34,066 bases of DNA from Verrucomicrobiota bacterium (GCA_030831965.1 JAURJZ010000037.1:1-34066), one strand, 5' to 3'; shown: positions 19,856 to 31,469, numbered from the stretch's first letter. Translations and numbers: made by a program. Notes: a model not told the origin generated them from the letters alone.

Positions 19856-21402
19856 TCCAACGCCTCCTCCCCTTCCTTGTCCTTGCCGCCAGCCTGGCCG
19901 CCAAGCCGCGCAACGTCGTCTTCCTGTTCTCCGACGACCACGCCCTGAGCGCGATCGCCGCCTACGGGCCCAGCCACCTGTCCGGTTTCGCGCGAACCCC
20001 CAACATCGACCGTCTGGCCAAGGAGGGGATGCTCTTCCGAAATTGCTTCGTCCATAACTCCATCTGCACGCCCAGCCGGGCCGGCGTGCTGACCGGGCGG
20101 CACAGCCACCGCAACGGGGTCCACACCCTGGCCGACGCCATCGACCCCCAGCGTCGGCATCTCGCGCATTTCCTGCGCGACGCCGGCTATCAGACGGCGG
20201 TCTTCGGCAAGTGGCACCTGCACACCCAGCCCCAGGGCTTCGACGCCTGGGAGGTCTTCCGCAACCAAGGGGAGTACGAGAACCCCGTCTACCTCAGCGC
20301 GGCCCATCCGAACGGCAGGAGGGAGCAGGGCTACTCCGAGGACCTCTCCACCCAGAAGGCGCTCGACTGGCTCGGCGCGCGCGACCCGTCCAAGCCCTTC
20401 CTGCTGATGCTCCATTTCAAGGCGCCTCACCGGAACTGGATTCCCGCGACCCGCCACCGGGAGCGGTTCGCCGGCGTCACCCTGCCCGAGCCGCCGACGC
20501 TGATGGACGACCACCAGGGCCGCTCCGTCGCCCTCACCCGCAACGGGCAGACCATCGGCAAGGACTTCCGCGTTCGCGACGACCTCAAGCTGGACCCACC
20601 CGACGGGCCCAAGGGTCCGGAGCTTCGCCTCTGGGCGCTGCGCGAGCTGGGCAAACGACACGGGGGGCTCAGCGAGGCGCAGGCCGCCGCCCTCGCGGAG
20701 TTCGACCCGGCGCTCTATCGCCGCTGGTCCTACCAGCAGTACGCCAAGGACTACGTCAACACCGCCCAGGCGGTGGACGACAACGTCGGCCGGGTCCTCG
20801 ACTGGCTCAAGGCCAGCGGGTTGGAGCAGGACACCGTCGTGGTCTACAGCTCCGACCAGGGCTTCTACGTCGGCGAGCACGGGCTCTTCGACAAGCGCTG
20901 GATGTACGAGGAAAGCCAGCGCATGCCCCTTCTGGTCCGCGCGCCCGGCGTGACCAAGCCCGGGTCCGAGGCCAAGGCCTTCGCGATGAACCTGGACCTC
21001 GCCCCCACCCTGCTCGAGCTCTGCGGCGTCGCCGCGCCCTCCGGCGAGGCGGAGCGCTTCGACGGCCGGTCGCTCGCGCCCGTGCTGCGCGGCGAGACGC
21101 CGGCCGACTGGCGCGACCTCGTCTACTACCGCTACTGGGAGCACAACTCGGGGGAGCACCCCGTGCCCGGCTGCTACGGCATCCGCACCGCGCGCTTCAA
21201 GCTGATCCATTACCACGGCAAACCCCTGGGCATGAGGGCGGCCAACCCCAGGCCGACCGAGCCGGAATGGGAGCTCTTCGACCTCGAGAGGGACCCCCGC
21301 GAGATGCGCAGCGTCTACCACGACCCGGCCTACGCGGCGACGCGGGACGAGCTCAAGGCCCGCCTGGCCGCGGAGCGGGCCCGCATCGGGGACAGCCGCT
21401 GA
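19852..21402 (+). CDS. Secreted sulfatase (formylglycine type) 2
   Basis: The 516-residue product has a short signal peptide ([17 protein letters not shown]), the metal site VVFLFSDDHALSAIAAYG (Asp28, Asp29), the signature CTPSRAGVLTGR with Cys72, FGKWHLHTQPQGFD, and a second metal site VVYSSDQGFYVGEHGLFDKRW near 331-351. The C-terminal YGIRTARFKLIHYHG is typical of iduronate/heparan-type S1 sulfatases, but substrate is not proven. The start overlaps the previous gene by 4 nt (ATGA); the open frame extending further upstream is inside that gene. Two different sulfatases in one unit suggest removal of sulfates at different positions of one glycan. No glycoside hydrolase or SusC/D-like transporter is nearby. 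Confidence 0.93.
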   Translation: MIQRLLPFLVLAASLAAKPRNVVFLFSDDHALSAIAAYGPSHLSGFARTPNIDRLAKEGMLFRNCFVHNSICTPSRAGVLTGRHSHRNGVHTLADAIDPQRRHLAHFLRDAGYQTAVFGKWHLHTQPQGFDAWEVFRNQGEYENPVYLSAAHPNGRREQGYSEDLSTQKALDWLGARDPSKPFLLMLHFKAPHRNWIPATRHRERFAGVTLPEPPTLMDDHQGRSVALTRNGQTIGKDFRVRDDLKLDPPDGPKGPELRLWALRELGKRHGGLSEAQAAALAEFDPALYRRWSYQQYAKDYVNTAQAVDDNVGRVLDWLKASGLEQDTVVVYSSDQGFYVGEHGLFDKRWMYEESQRMPLLVRAPGVTKPGSEAKAFAMNLDLAPTLLELCGVAAPSGEAERFDGRSLAPVLRGETPADWRDLVYYRYWEHNSGEHPVPGCYGIRTARFKLIHYHGKPLGMRAANPRPTEPEWELFDLERDPREMRSVYHDPAYAATRDELKARLAAERARIGDSR

Positions 21403-21426
21403 GCAAGCCCGCGCCCGGAAACGAAA

Positions 21427-21449
21427 CGGGCCCCTCGGCGAGGGGCCCG
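21427..21449. terminator. Shared hairpin between sulfatase 2 and the ThuA-like gene
   Basis: A perfect 10-bp stem, CGGGCCCCTC (21427-21436) and GAGGGGCCCG (21440-21449), has the loop GGC. On the minus strand it is followed by a T-rich TTTCGTTTC, so it probably terminates the ThuA-like gene and may also act on the sulfatase operon. The geometry matches the hairpin at 16261-16283. Confidence 0.65.
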
Positions 21450-21466
21450 GAGCCTGGCGACGGGCC

Positions 21467-22252
21467 TCAGCGCCCGCCCGGACCGTAGCCGGCGACGGGC
21501 TTGCCGTCGTCGCCAAGCTTGCCGGCGGACCAAAGGAGGCCGCGGGCGACGAGGTCGAGGTAGCGCGCGTCGCCAACCGTCTCGTTGTTGTGGCCGAGGG
21601 TGAGGCCGAAGACGCGGGTCTTGCCGGGACCGTACGTGGTGGCCCAGCCCATCACGAGGTCGCTCGTCTTGTCCTTCGCCGCCTGGCGGCCGCGGATGAT
21701 GGCGGTGCCCTCGGCGATTTTCACGTTGTTGTAGAGCTCCTCCTTGCCGGTGGTCCAGGCGGCGAGACCGACGGTGATGGGGTGACGGGGCTCGGTGAAG
21801 ACGACCTCGATCGGGAGCTGGGGCCCGTGCCCGGTCGTCTGCAGGCCCAGGAACTCGACCCACTTGGGGTTCTTGCCGATGCCGTAGGAGTGCATCGCGC
21901 AGTGGAGGTTGACCGCCGGGACGCCGTCGCGGTGGGCCTTGAGGATGCGGTCAACGTAGGCCTCGTCCTTGATGTCGGCCGTGCACTCGTCGTGGATGAC
22001 GACATCGAACCCCTTGTGCCAATCCTCCTTCTCATAGACCTCGAAGCGGGCGCTGGTGGCCTTGGACGGGTTGAAGGCGTGGACAATCTCGACGTGGGCG
22101 CGGGCCTTGAGACCCTCCTCGAGCAGCTTGCGCTGGGTGGCGTAGTCGTGGCAGCAACCCCCGGTCACCAGGAGGACGCGCAGGGGCTTGGTTTCGGCGG
22201 CGGCCATCGGGGCGACGGCGGCGAGGAGCAGGGCGATGAGGCGCATGGGCAT
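21467..22252 (-). CDS. ThuA-like secreted protein
   Basis: ThuA-like proteins have a class I glutamine amidotransferase-like flavodoxin fold and are abundant in Verrucomicrobiota and Planctomycetes; trehalose utilisation is the name-giving but not general role. The 261-residue product has a signal peptide (MRLIALLLAAVAPMAAA), the first strand RVLLVTGGCCHDYATQRKLL, AVNLHCAMHSYG around the usual nucleophile-elbow position, a PITVG segment, ELYNN, and the conserved VFGLTLGHNNET near the C-terminus. Starts at 22252 or 22246 are possible; the second fits the promoter candidate, which abuts the first ATG. It converges on the sulfatase operon, so a role in handling released sugars is conceivable but unproven. 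Confidence 0.85.
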   Translation of the reverse strand: MPMRLIALLLAAVAPMAAAETKPLRVLLVTGGCCHDYATQRKLLEEGLKARAHVEIVHAFNPSKATSARFEVYEKEDWHKGFDVVIHDECTADIKDEAYVDRILKAHRDGVPAVNLHCAMHSYGIGKNPKWVEFLGLQTTGHGPQLPIEVVFTEPRHPITVGLAAWTTGKEELYNNVKIAEGTAIIRGRQAAKDKTSDLVMGWATTYGPGKTRVFGLTLGHNNETVGDARYLDLVARGLLWSAGKLGDDGKPVAGYGPGGR

Positions 22253-22280
22253 GGGCTAGCCGACAACCCCGCGCTGGCAA
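22253..22280 (-). promoter_or_regulatory. Candidate promoter of the ThuA-like gene
   Basis: On the minus strand CCTTGCCA (TTGCCA at 22280-22275) and TAGCCC (22258-22253) are 16 nt apart. The second ATG (22246) falls 6 nt after the -10, which predicts a leaderless message. Confidence 0.4.
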
Positions 22281-22333
22281 GGTTCCGTTTCGCGTCAGGC
22301 GCCGGGAAACAGGGTCGCCGGGGAGCGGGGCCC

Positions 22334-23257
22334 TCAGTGGCCGGCCAGCCAGCGCTCGGCCTCGATGGCCGCCCGGCAGCCCATGCCGGCGGCCGTGATG
22401 GCCTGGCGGTAGACATGGTCGGCGCAGTCGCCCGCGACGAACACGCCGGGGATGGGGGTCGAGACCGTGTTGGGGCCGGCGACGAAGTAGCCGTTGGCAT
22501 CGACCGGCAGCTGGCCCGCGAAGACCTGGGTGTTGGGCACGTGCCCGATGGCGACGAAGACGCCCTTGCAGGGGATGACCCGCTCGCCCGCCGCCTTGTC
22601 GGCGACGCGCAGGCCCTCCACCTTGCCGTCCGCGCCGCCGAGGACCGCGAGGGGCGCGCAGTTGAGCGCGAGGCTGACCTTGGGATGCTCCTTGACGCGG
22701 CGGACCATGATGTCGGACGCCCGGAAGGCGTCGCGCCGGTGCACGAGGGTGACCTTGCTCGCGAAGCGCGTGAGGAAGAGGGCCTCCTCGCAGGCGGAGT
22801 CGCCGCCGCCGACCACCACCACCTCCAGGTTCCGGTAGAAGGCGCCGTCGCAGGTCGCGCAGGTCGTCACGCCCTTGCCGCCGTAGTACTCCTGCTCGCC
22901 GGGGATGCCGAGGAGCCGGGGCGAGGCGCCGGTGGCGAGGATGACCGCCTTGGCCTCGTGGGTCTTCTCCGCGCCGCGCAGGCGGCGGACAGGCCCGGCC
23001 AGCTCGGCGGACTCGATCCGGTCGTACTCGAAGCGGGCGCCGAAGCGCTCGGCCTGGGCGCGCATGGCGCCGATCAGCTCGTTGCCGTCGACACCGTGGG
23101 CGAAGCCGGGGAAGTTCTCCACCTCCGAGGTGGTGGTCAGCTGGCCGCCGGGCTGGCCGCCCTCGAGGACGAGCGGGCTGAGATTGGCGCGGGCGGCGTA
23201 GATGGCGGCGGTCAGGCCGGCGCAACCGGTGCCGAGGATGATCACGTTTTCGGGCAT
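22334..23257 (-). CDS. trxB: Thioredoxin reductase
   Basis: TrxB transfers electrons from NADPH through FAD to thioredoxin in the cytoplasm. The 307-residue protein has the FAD-binding [20 protein letters not shown] (5-24), the redox-active CATC at 133-136, the NADPH-binding [14 protein letters not shown], and the C-terminal FAD motif [23 protein letters not shown]. The open frame extends more than 1,000 codons upstream because it runs antisense to secA; the ATG at 23257 beginning MPENVIILG is clearly the start. An AAAGGA 7 nt upstream looks like a Shine-Dalgarno sequence but also sits where the -10 is expected. Confidence 0.96.
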   Translation of the reverse strand: MPENVIILGTGCAGLTAAIYAARANLSPLVLEGGQPGGQLTTTSEVENFPGFAHGVDGNELIGAMRAQAERFGARFEYDRIESAELAGPVRRLRGAEKTHEAKAVILATGASPRLLGIPGEQEYYGGKGVTTCATCDGAFYRNLEVVVVGGGDSACEEALFLTRFASKVTLVHRRDAFRASDIMVRRVKEHPKVSLALNCAPLAVLGGADGKVEGLRVADKAAGERVIPCKGVFVAIGHVPNTQVFAGQLPVDANGYFVAGPNTVSTPIPGVFVAGDCADHVYRQAITAAGMGCRAAIEAERWLAGH

Positions 23258-23265
23258 GGGTGCAT

Positions 23266-23293
23266 CCTTTGGGGGCGGGGACGCCGGGGGCAA
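23266..23293 (-). promoter_or_regulatory. Candidate promoter of trxB
   Basis: On the minus strand CCTTGCCC (TTGCCC at 23293-23288) is followed after 16 nt by CAAAGG (23271-23266), 8 nt before the ATG. The -10 is weak. Confidence 0.3.
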
Positions 23294-23317
23294 GGCGAGA
23301 GCGACAGCCCTTCCTCC

Positions 23318-23346
23318 TTGCGCCGCGCGGCCCCCGGGGGTTGATT
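23318..23346 (+). promoter_or_regulatory. Candidate promoter of secA-lnt-protease
   Basis: TTGCGC (23318-23323) and TTGATT (23341-23346) are 17 nt apart. The predicted leader before the ATG at 23366 is about 12 nt. A TTG at 23345 lies inside the -10 and so is an unlikely start. Confidence 0.3.
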
Positions 23347-23365
23347 GGCGGCCGACCATCCCGCG

Positions 23366-26344
<2,979 letters not shown>

Positions 26345-26348
26345 GCCC

Positions 26349-27935
26349 ATGGCCGCCGGACCCGGACGCCATCTGCCCTGGGTAGCCGGAACGGCCTCCG
26401 CCCTCCTGCTCTTCCTCGCCTTCCTTCCGGGAGCAGGCGGGTGGGCGGGCTTCGTCTGGGCGATCCCCCTGGCGCTCTGGTCGGCGTCCCAACCCGCGTG
26501 GGGCAGGTGGATGCGCGTCACGGCGGTCGCCTCGGGGGCGACCTGGCTCGGCCTGCTGGCCTGGCTTCGGCACGTCCACCCCCCGCTCGGCTGGGCCGGC
26601 TGGATCCTCCTCTCGCTCTACTGCGCCGCCTACCTTTGGGCCTGGCTGCTAGCCCTGCGCTGGGTTTTCGGGACGCTCGGCGAGCGCGGGGCGGCCGACC
26701 GCATCGCGGGTTGCGCCGGCCTGGCCGGCCTCTGGGTCGGGCTGGAGGCGCTCCGGGGCTGGGCCTTCACGGGTTTCGGCTGGCTGCCGCTCGCGGCGAG
26801 CCAGTTCGAGAACCCCGTGATGCTGGCGCTTTGCCAAGCGACCGGGCCGCTCGGACCCTCCGCGGCGCTCGTGCTCGCCAACCTGGGGCTGGCGCGGTGG
26901 GCGCTCCGGCAGCTCGCGGAGCGGACGGCGCCGGCGGGCGGGCCTCTCCGGGGGTTCACGCCCGAGCTCTACCTCGGCCTGCTTCCCGTGGCCGCGGCCT
27001 TCTGGCTGCACATCGACGCGGCGACGGGCCGGCCGGAGACGGTGGCGGTGCGGGTCGCGGCGGCGCAGCCCGACGTCGACCCCAACCGCAAGTGGGACGC
27101 CGCCGGCGCCAACGAGCTGGTCCGCTCGCTCGGCGAGATGACGCTCGAGGCGGCCGGATCCAAGCCCGACCTCATCCTCTGGCCGGAGGCGGCGACGCCC
27201 TTCCCCCTCGACTCCCCCGCCTACGCCTCGCGCCTCCGCGCGCTGGCGGCGGCGAGCGGCGCCACCCTCGTCGTCGGGGCGATCGAGCGGCGCGAGCCCG
27301 GCTACGCCAACGGCATCGCCGCCATCGGACCCGAGGGGCCGACCGGGCCGGCCTATGCCAAGCGGCGGCTGGTGCCGTTCGGGGAATATGTGCCCGGGGC
27401 CGATTGGCTGCCCCTGCGCAAGGTCGTGCCGATTCCCGAGGATTGCGTGCGCGGCGAGGGGCCGACCCCCTTGCTCGCCCCGCTCCGCGACGGGGGCACG
27501 GTCGCGCTTGGCGCGCTGGTGTGCTACGAGGACATCTTTCCCGGGCTGGCCCGCGACCACGCGCTGCGGGGCGCCCAGGCCCTGGTGGTCCTGACGAACG
27601 ACGCCTGGTACGGCCGCGAGCTCGGGGCCTGGCAGCACGCCGCCCACAGCGGCCTCCTCGCGGCGTCGACCCGCCTGCCGGTGCTCCGCTGCGGCAACGC
27701 CGGCTGGAGCGGCGTGGTGACGGCGTCGGGGCGCGCCGCGCCGGCGCTGAGGGGGGGCACGATCTATTTCCGCGGCGCCGCCGACCTCGGCGAGGTCCTC
27801 CTCCCGGCCAGGCCCCTGCCGAGCTTCTGGACGCTGCGCGGCGACTGGCTCGTGCCGCCGGCGCTCGCCCTGGCCGGGCTCGCCGCCTTGCGTCGACGGC
27901 GTTTTGTCCCAAGGTGGCGGCTGCCCGCCCCCTGA
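26349..27935 (+). CDS. lnt: Apolipoprotein N-acyltransferase
   Basis: Lnt adds the third acyl chain to lipoproteins at the periplasmic face of the inner membrane. The 528-residue product has several N-terminal transmembrane helices (within about 10-220), including [11 protein letters not shown] and [20 protein letters not shown], followed by a nitrilase-like domain. Catalytic Glu280 is in [11 protein letters not shown], Lys338 in [15 protein letters not shown], and Cys392 in [10 protein letters not shown], the correct order and spacing. A last hydrophobic segment ([14 protein letters not shown]) and a basic tail close the chain. It begins 4 nt after the secA stop and ends 10 nt before the protease gene, so the three are probably one operon. 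Confidence 0.95.
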   Translation: MAAGPGRHLPWVAGTASALLLFLAFLPGAGGWAGFVWAIPLALWSASQPAWGRWMRVTAVASGATWLGLLAWLRHVHPPLGWAGWILLSLYCAAYLWAWLLALRWVFGTLGERGAADRIAGCAGLAGLWVGLEALRGWAFTGFGWLPLAASQFENPVMLALCQATGPLGPSAALVLANLGLARWALRQLAERTAPAGGPLRGFTPELYLGLLPVAAAFWLHIDAATGRPETVAVRVAAAQPDVDPNRKWDAAGANELVRSLGEMTLEAAGSKPDLILWPEAATPFPLDSPAYASRLRALAAASGATLVVGAIERREPGYANGIAAIGPEGPTGPAYAKRRLVPFGEYVPGADWLPLRKVVPIPEDCVRGEGPTPLLAPLRDGGTVALGALVCYEDIFPGLARDHALRGAQALVVLTNDAWYGRELGAWQHAAHSGLLAASTRLPVLRCGNAGWSGVVTASGRAAPALRGGTIYFRGAADLGEVLLPARPLPSFWTLRGDWLVPPALALAGLAALRRRRFVPRWRLPAP

Positions 27936-27945
27936 TCCGCAACGC

Positions 27946-28830
27946 ATGCGACGCCTCCTCACGCTGCTCCTGGTCGCCCTGCTGCCCGCGGCCGCGACCG
28001 CGCAGCAGCGCCCGAAGGTCGCCAAGCCGGAGCTGCCCGAGACGGGCTTCGCCTCGGTGCGGCTCGCGATGCGCTCGATCCCCACGGTCAAGGTCACGGT
28101 CAACGGCGCGGAGCTCACCCTCGGGGTCGACACCGGCTGCCAGGGCTCGGGCGTGCTGACCACCCGGGCGTGCGAGAGGCTCGGGCTCGAGCCGAGCCTC
28201 ACCATCCCGACGATGGGCAACACCGGCCGGAGCGAGACCGACTTCGTCTTCATCCGCGAGCTCGCGATGGGCGGGGCGGTCTGGCGCGACTTCCACCTGG
28301 CGGTCCTCCCCCTGGAGGGCATCGGCCTCGACGGCCTGGTCGGGGCCGAGATCCTCTTCGGTCAGCCCTTCTACATGGACCTCGCCAACCGGGTGATGAT
28401 CCTGGGCAAGATTCCCGACACCTCGGGCGCGCGCGAGGTGCCATGCTTCAGCCGCGGCGGGCACGTCAACCTCAACATCGAGGTCGAGGGCCGCAAGGTT
28501 CCCATGCTCCTCGATTCCGGCGCCTCCCAGTCCTACGTCACCTCGATGAAATACCGGGGCAAGGTGGCCTACAAGGGCTACGCGCCAGTCGCCACGGTCC
28601 GCGGGGTCTCGATGCGCCGCCAGGAGGTCTGCCTGCCGGCGTCGATGAGCCTGGGCGGGCTGCCGCTGCGCGGCGTGACCCTTCACCGGGACAACGAGCA
28701 CAACATCCTCGGGGACGACTTCCTCCTCGCCCACCCCGTCGCCGTCGACCGGGCCAGCCGACGGCTCTGGCTCTTCGAGCCGATCCGCCTGCATGGGCGG
28801 GCGCCCGCCAAGCCCGCCCCGGGCCGCTGA
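27946..28830 (+). CDS. Secreted double-lobed retropepsin-like aspartyl protease
   Basis: The 294-residue product has a signal peptide (MRRLLTLLLVALLPAAATAQ). Two aspartyl protease half-sites follow. Lobe 1 has the catalytic LGVDTGCQGSGV (Asp62) and the hydrophobic-hydrophobic-Gly element LDGLVGAEILFG (128-139). Lobe 2 has MLLDSGASQSYV (Asp190) and HNILGDDFLLAHPV (252-265). Retropepsins normally dimerise to make one active site; here both halves are on one chain, suggesting a single-chain periplasmic protease. An in-frame start 42 nt upstream lies inside lnt and is rejected because ATG 27946 gives the signal peptide. Substrate is unknown. It is the last gene of the secA-lnt unit. Confidence 0.82.
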   Translation: MRRLLTLLLVALLPAAATAQQRPKVAKPELPETGFASVRLAMRSIPTVKVTVNGAELTLGVDTGCQGSGVLTTRACERLGLEPSLTIPTMGNTGRSETDFVFIRELAMGGAVWRDFHLAVLPLEGIGLDGLVGAEILFGQPFYMDLANRVMILGKIPDTSGAREVPCFSRGGHVNLNIEVEGRKVPMLLDSGASQSYVTSMKYRGKVAYKGYAPVATVRGVSMRRQEVCLPASMSLGGLPLRGVTLHRDNEHNILGDDFLLAHPVAVDRASRRLWLFEPIRLHGRAPAKPAPGR

Positions 28831-28836
28831 CCGGGC

Positions 28837-29574
28837 TCAGCGCCGCTTGCGGCTGCGTCCGCCGGAGGACCCCTCGCCCTCCTCGCCGCCGGGCTCGGGA
28901 TCGCGCTCGTCCTCGTCGCCCCAGCGCATGGTCTCGTCCTCGGCCAGCCGCTCGTCGCCCTCGGGCAGGTCCTCGATGTCGTCCTCGGCGGCGCGGCGGG
29001 CGGGCTTGTCCTCATCCTCGTCGTCGACGGGCAGCTCATGCCCCTCCGGAACGTAGTCGAGGATGACGTTGATCTCGTCCAGCGTGTGGATGTCGCGCCC
29101 CTCGATCAGGGCCTGGTTGCGCAGGTCGCCGACATGCTCGTCGATGTCCTCGAAGGTCAGCTTCTGCTCGAGCTTGATGTTGTCGTTGAGGAATTTCACC
29201 CGCAGCCGCATGATGTGCTCGAGGAAGTCGGCGTAGGCGCCCTTGTCGCCGTCCTTGACGTTGGGCAGGCCGAAGAGCTGCTCCTCGGACTCGAGGATGT
29301 GCTCGGCGACGCGGGCGAGGCGCACCGTGTCGTCCTTGTCCACCGACTGGATCTGGAAGGGCACGAACGCCGCCTCGATGATCTCGTTGGACAGGCCGTA
29401 TTCCCGGAGCGGGTCGAGCTGGTCCAGGATCCAGGGAAGCTGGCGGGGGTCGAGGATGCCCAGGCCGTCCGGGTCGTAGTGGCGGGGATCGGAGGTCTCG
29501 CGCACCCACCACTTGGCGGTCTTGGCGTCGAACTTGACCGTGCACCAGAGGAGCTTGGACGAGGTGGGGAGCAT
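28837..29574 (-). CDS. Unrecognised protein with acidic tail and basic C-terminus
   Basis: I do not recognise a family. The 245-residue protein has no signal peptide or membrane segment. Residues 1-180 look folded, with mixed beta and amphipathic helix. They start with LLWCTVKFDAKTAKWWVRE, which has a strand-turn-strand look, and include helical stretches such as IPMTA-free charged segments near 84-102 and FLEHIMRLRVKFLNDNIKLEQ (117-137). Residues 183-232 are dominated by Asp and Glu with DDEDEDK, EDDIEDLPEGDE and GDEDERDPE, and are probably disordered. The chain ends GGRSRKRR. Such a tail suggests binding to a basic or nucleic-acid-binding partner, or electrostatic autoregulation; this is inference. 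Its stop is 6 bp from the stop of the convergent protease gene, and it diverges from pyrD. Confidence 0.8.
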   Translation of the reverse strand: MLPTSSKLLWCTVKFDAKTAKWWVRETSDPRHYDPDGLGILDPRQLPWILDQLDPLREYGLSNEIIEAAFVPFQIQSVDKDDTVRLARVAEHILESEEQLFGLPNVKDGDKGAYADFLEHIMRLRVKFLNDNIKLEQKLTFEDIDEHVGDLRNQALIEGRDIHTLDEINVILDYVPEGHELPVDDEDEDKPARRAAEDDIEDLPEGDERLAEDETMRWGDEDERDPEPGGEEGEGSSGGRSRKRR

Positions 29575-29582
29575 GGGGGAAC

Positions 29583-29611
29583 CGAAATGTCGAGCCGACG
29601 GGGGCTGGCAA
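29583..29611 (-). promoter_or_regulatory. Candidate promoter of the acidic-tailed protein gene
   Basis: On the minus strand CCTTGCCA (TTGCCA at 29611-29606) precedes ATTTCG (29588-29583) by 17 nt. The ATG is 8 nt later. The ten bases GCTGGCAAGG on the plus strand are identical to those upstream of the ThuA-like gene. Confidence 0.4.
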
Positions 29612-29672
29612 GGGTTTTGCTCCGGGCGGTTCCGCCTTCACCCCGCGGCCCGCCCGCCACTAGGATGACCTC

Positions 29673-30734
29673 ATGGGCCTCCTCTACGACCGCGCCATCC
29701 GCCCCCTGCTCTTCCGCATGGACCCGGAACGCGCCCACGCCCTCGGGCTCCGCGGCATGGCGACGCTCGGCGCCTGCTCGCCCCTGCGCGCCCTGCTCGA
29801 GCGGTCAACCCTGCCCGCCGGCGCGCGCCCGATCGAGCTCGCCGGTCTCCGCTTCCCCAACGCGGTGGGGCTGGCCGCCGGGTTCGACAAGGAGGCGGTG
29901 GCCTGGAGGGCCGCCGCCGCGCTTGGCTTCGGGCACGTCGAGGTGGGGACCGTGACGCGGCTGGGGCAGCCGGGAAATCCCGCGCCCCGGATGTTCCGCT
30001 ATCCCGCGATCCGCGGGGTCGTCAACCGGCTCGGCTTCCCCAACGCCGGCGCGGAGGCCGTGGCCGGGCGCCTCGCGAAGGCCCCCCCGAGGGGCGACCG
30101 GGCCATCCCCCTGGGAATCAACCTCGGCAAATCGAAGGTCGTCGACCCCGCCGACGCCGAGGCGGTCGCCCAGGACTACCTCGCCTCGCTGCGCCTGCTG
30201 GCGCCCCACGCCGACTACCTCACGGTCAACATCAGCAGCCCCAACACGCCGGGACTCCGCACCCTCCAGGACCGCGCCCCGCTCACCTCGCTGCTGCGCC
30301 ACCTCATGGCGGCGAGCCGGGATCTCGAGGGCGGGACGCGGCCGGTCTTCCTCAAGATCGCCCCCGACCTCAACCCGCGGCAGCTCGACGACATCCTGGC
30401 GGTCGTGGCCGAGACCGGCCTGGCCGGCATCATCGCGACCAACACCACCCTCGCCCGTCCCCCGGGAACCGAGGGCTGCGAGATCCAGGGAGGCCTCAGC
30501 GGCGCGCCCCTGCTTGGGCGGTCCCTCGGCGTCGTGCGCTACCTCTGCCGGGCCTCCCAGGGCCGGATTCCCGTCATCGGCTGCGGCGGCATCCTGTCCG
30601 CCGCGGACGCCGGACGCTTCCTCGACGAGGGCGCGCGGCTCGTCCAGCTCTACTCCGGGCTCATCTTCCGCGGACCCTCGCTGGCCCGCGAGGTGGCCCG
30701 GGGCCTTTCCGTTCGCCAACGCCCCTGGATCTGA
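29673..30734 (+). CDS. pyrD: Dihydroorotate dehydrogenase (quinone), class 2
   Basis: PyrD oxidises dihydroorotate to orotate in pyrimidine synthesis, passing electrons to quinone at the inner membrane. The 353-residue protein starts with the amphipathic membrane-associating segment MGLLYDRAIRPLLFRMDPERAH typical of class 2 in function, split here for display as residues 1-22. It contains LAAGFDKEAVAW (67-78), EVGTVT, GVVNRLGFPNAG, the catalytic-loop NISSPNTPGLRTLQ (186-199) with the class 2 serine, and the FMN phosphate-binding IGCGGILSAADAGRFLDEGA. A TAGGAT lies 8 nt before the ATG and may be the -10 of a near-leaderless promoter. The next gene begins 1 nt after the stop. Confidence 0.95.
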   Translation: MGLLYDRAIRPLLFRMDPERAHALGLRGMATLGACSPLRALLERSTLPAGARPIELAGLRFPNAVGLAAGFDKEAVAWRAAAALGFGHVEVGTVTRLGQPGNPAPRMFRYPAIRGVVNRLGFPNAGAEAVAGRLAKAPPRGDRAIPLGINLGKSKVVDPADAEAVAQDYLASLRLLAPHADYLTVNISSPNTPGLRTLQDRAPLTSLLRHLMAASRDLEGGTRPVFLKIAPDLNPRQLDDILAVVAETGLAGIIATNTTLARPPGTEGCEIQGGLSGAPLLGRSLGVVRYLCRASQGRIPVIGCGGILSAADAGRFLDEGARLVQLYSGLIFRGPSLAREVARGLSVRQRPWI

Positions 30735-30735
30735 C

Positions 30736-31446
30736 ATGCACCTCCCCGCCCTGATCGTCCTCGCCGCCGCCACCCTCGCGGCCAAGCCCGCCCGCAAGGG
30801 CGACCCCATGGCGCCCGAGACCTGGGTCGCCGCTCCCGCCGCGCACCAGGGCAAGACGGTGCGCACCGCGGCTCTCCGGCTCGAGGAGCCGGGGCTGGTG
30901 GCCGGCGACGCGCCCGCGGCCGCCCTCCGCCTGGAAGGGGGCAACGACAAGGGCGAGACCGGCGGCGCCATCATCGCGCTCGTCCCCGTCGGGCAATTCC
31001 AATCCTTCGCCGAGACCTACTCCAAGATGGAGGCCGGCAAGGGCCGGGGAGGCTTCGGCGCCATCGCCAAGCCCAAGGTCGTGGCGGGCACCTTCGCCGT
31101 CGTCGCCGGCGAGCCCGCCCTGCTGGTCGGCCTTCCCGCCGACGCGGCCACCCGCCTGCCCAAGCCCTCCGAGCTGCTCAAGGCGCAGCTGGCCAGGGCG
31201 AGGGAGGAACTGCTCAAGCCGTCGCGCCCCGGCTGGCAACGCAAGGCCTTCGTCCTGTCCCGGCTCGACCAACGCAACCAGGCCGAGACCACGCGCGAGC
31301 TCCAGCGCCTGTGCGACCTGGCCAACGCGGCCGACAAGACCCGGCGGCTCACCCCGCGCGAGGCCGTGCGGCTCGCGCGCGAGGGGGAGTCGCTCGTGTT
31401 GCCGGATGAGAAGGCCAAGACCGAGTGGCTGCTCACCTGGGAATGA
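30736..31446 (+). CDS. Secreted hypothetical protein
   Basis: I do not recognise a family. The 236-residue product has a short signal peptide (MHLPALIVLAAATLAA, probably cleaved before KPARKG). The N-terminal half is beta-rich (GKTVRTAALRLEEPGLVAGD; GAIIALVPVGQFQSFAETY; VVAGTFAVVAGEPALLVG), which could be a small barrel or OB-like domain. The C-terminal half is helical and charged, with SELLKAQLARAREELLKP and LTPREAVRLAREGESL. The ATG follows the pyrD stop by 1 nt, so it is translationally coupled, although no functional link with pyrimidine synthesis is evident. An upstream in-frame start at 30514 lies inside pyrD and is rejected. Confidence 0.78.
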   Translation: MHLPALIVLAAATLAAKPARKGDPMAPETWVAAPAAHQGKTVRTAALRLEEPGLVAGDAPAAALRLEGGNDKGETGGAIIALVPVGQFQSFAETYSKMEAGKGRGGFGAIAKPKVVAGTFAVVAGEPALLVGLPADAATRLPKPSELLKAQLARAREELLKPSRPGWQRKAFVLSRLDQRNQAETTRELQRLCDLANAADKTRRLTPREAVRLAREGESLVLPDEKAKTEWLLTWE

Positions 31447-31469
31447 GCGGGCCTCAGCGTGCGGCCCGC
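31447..31469. terminator. Shared hairpin between the secreted hypothetical and SOUL genes
   Basis: A 7-bp stem GCGGGCC (31447-31453) and GGCCCGC (31463-31469) encloses a 9-nt loop that includes the SOUL gene stop codon. It begins one base after the + strand stop. There is no T-tract. Confidence 0.4.

Noticed and set aside
23258-23271. AAAGGA before trxB as a Shine-Dalgarno sequence
   Set aside because: Not excluded, but the same bases fall at the -10 position; kept as ambiguous rather than annotated as an RBS.
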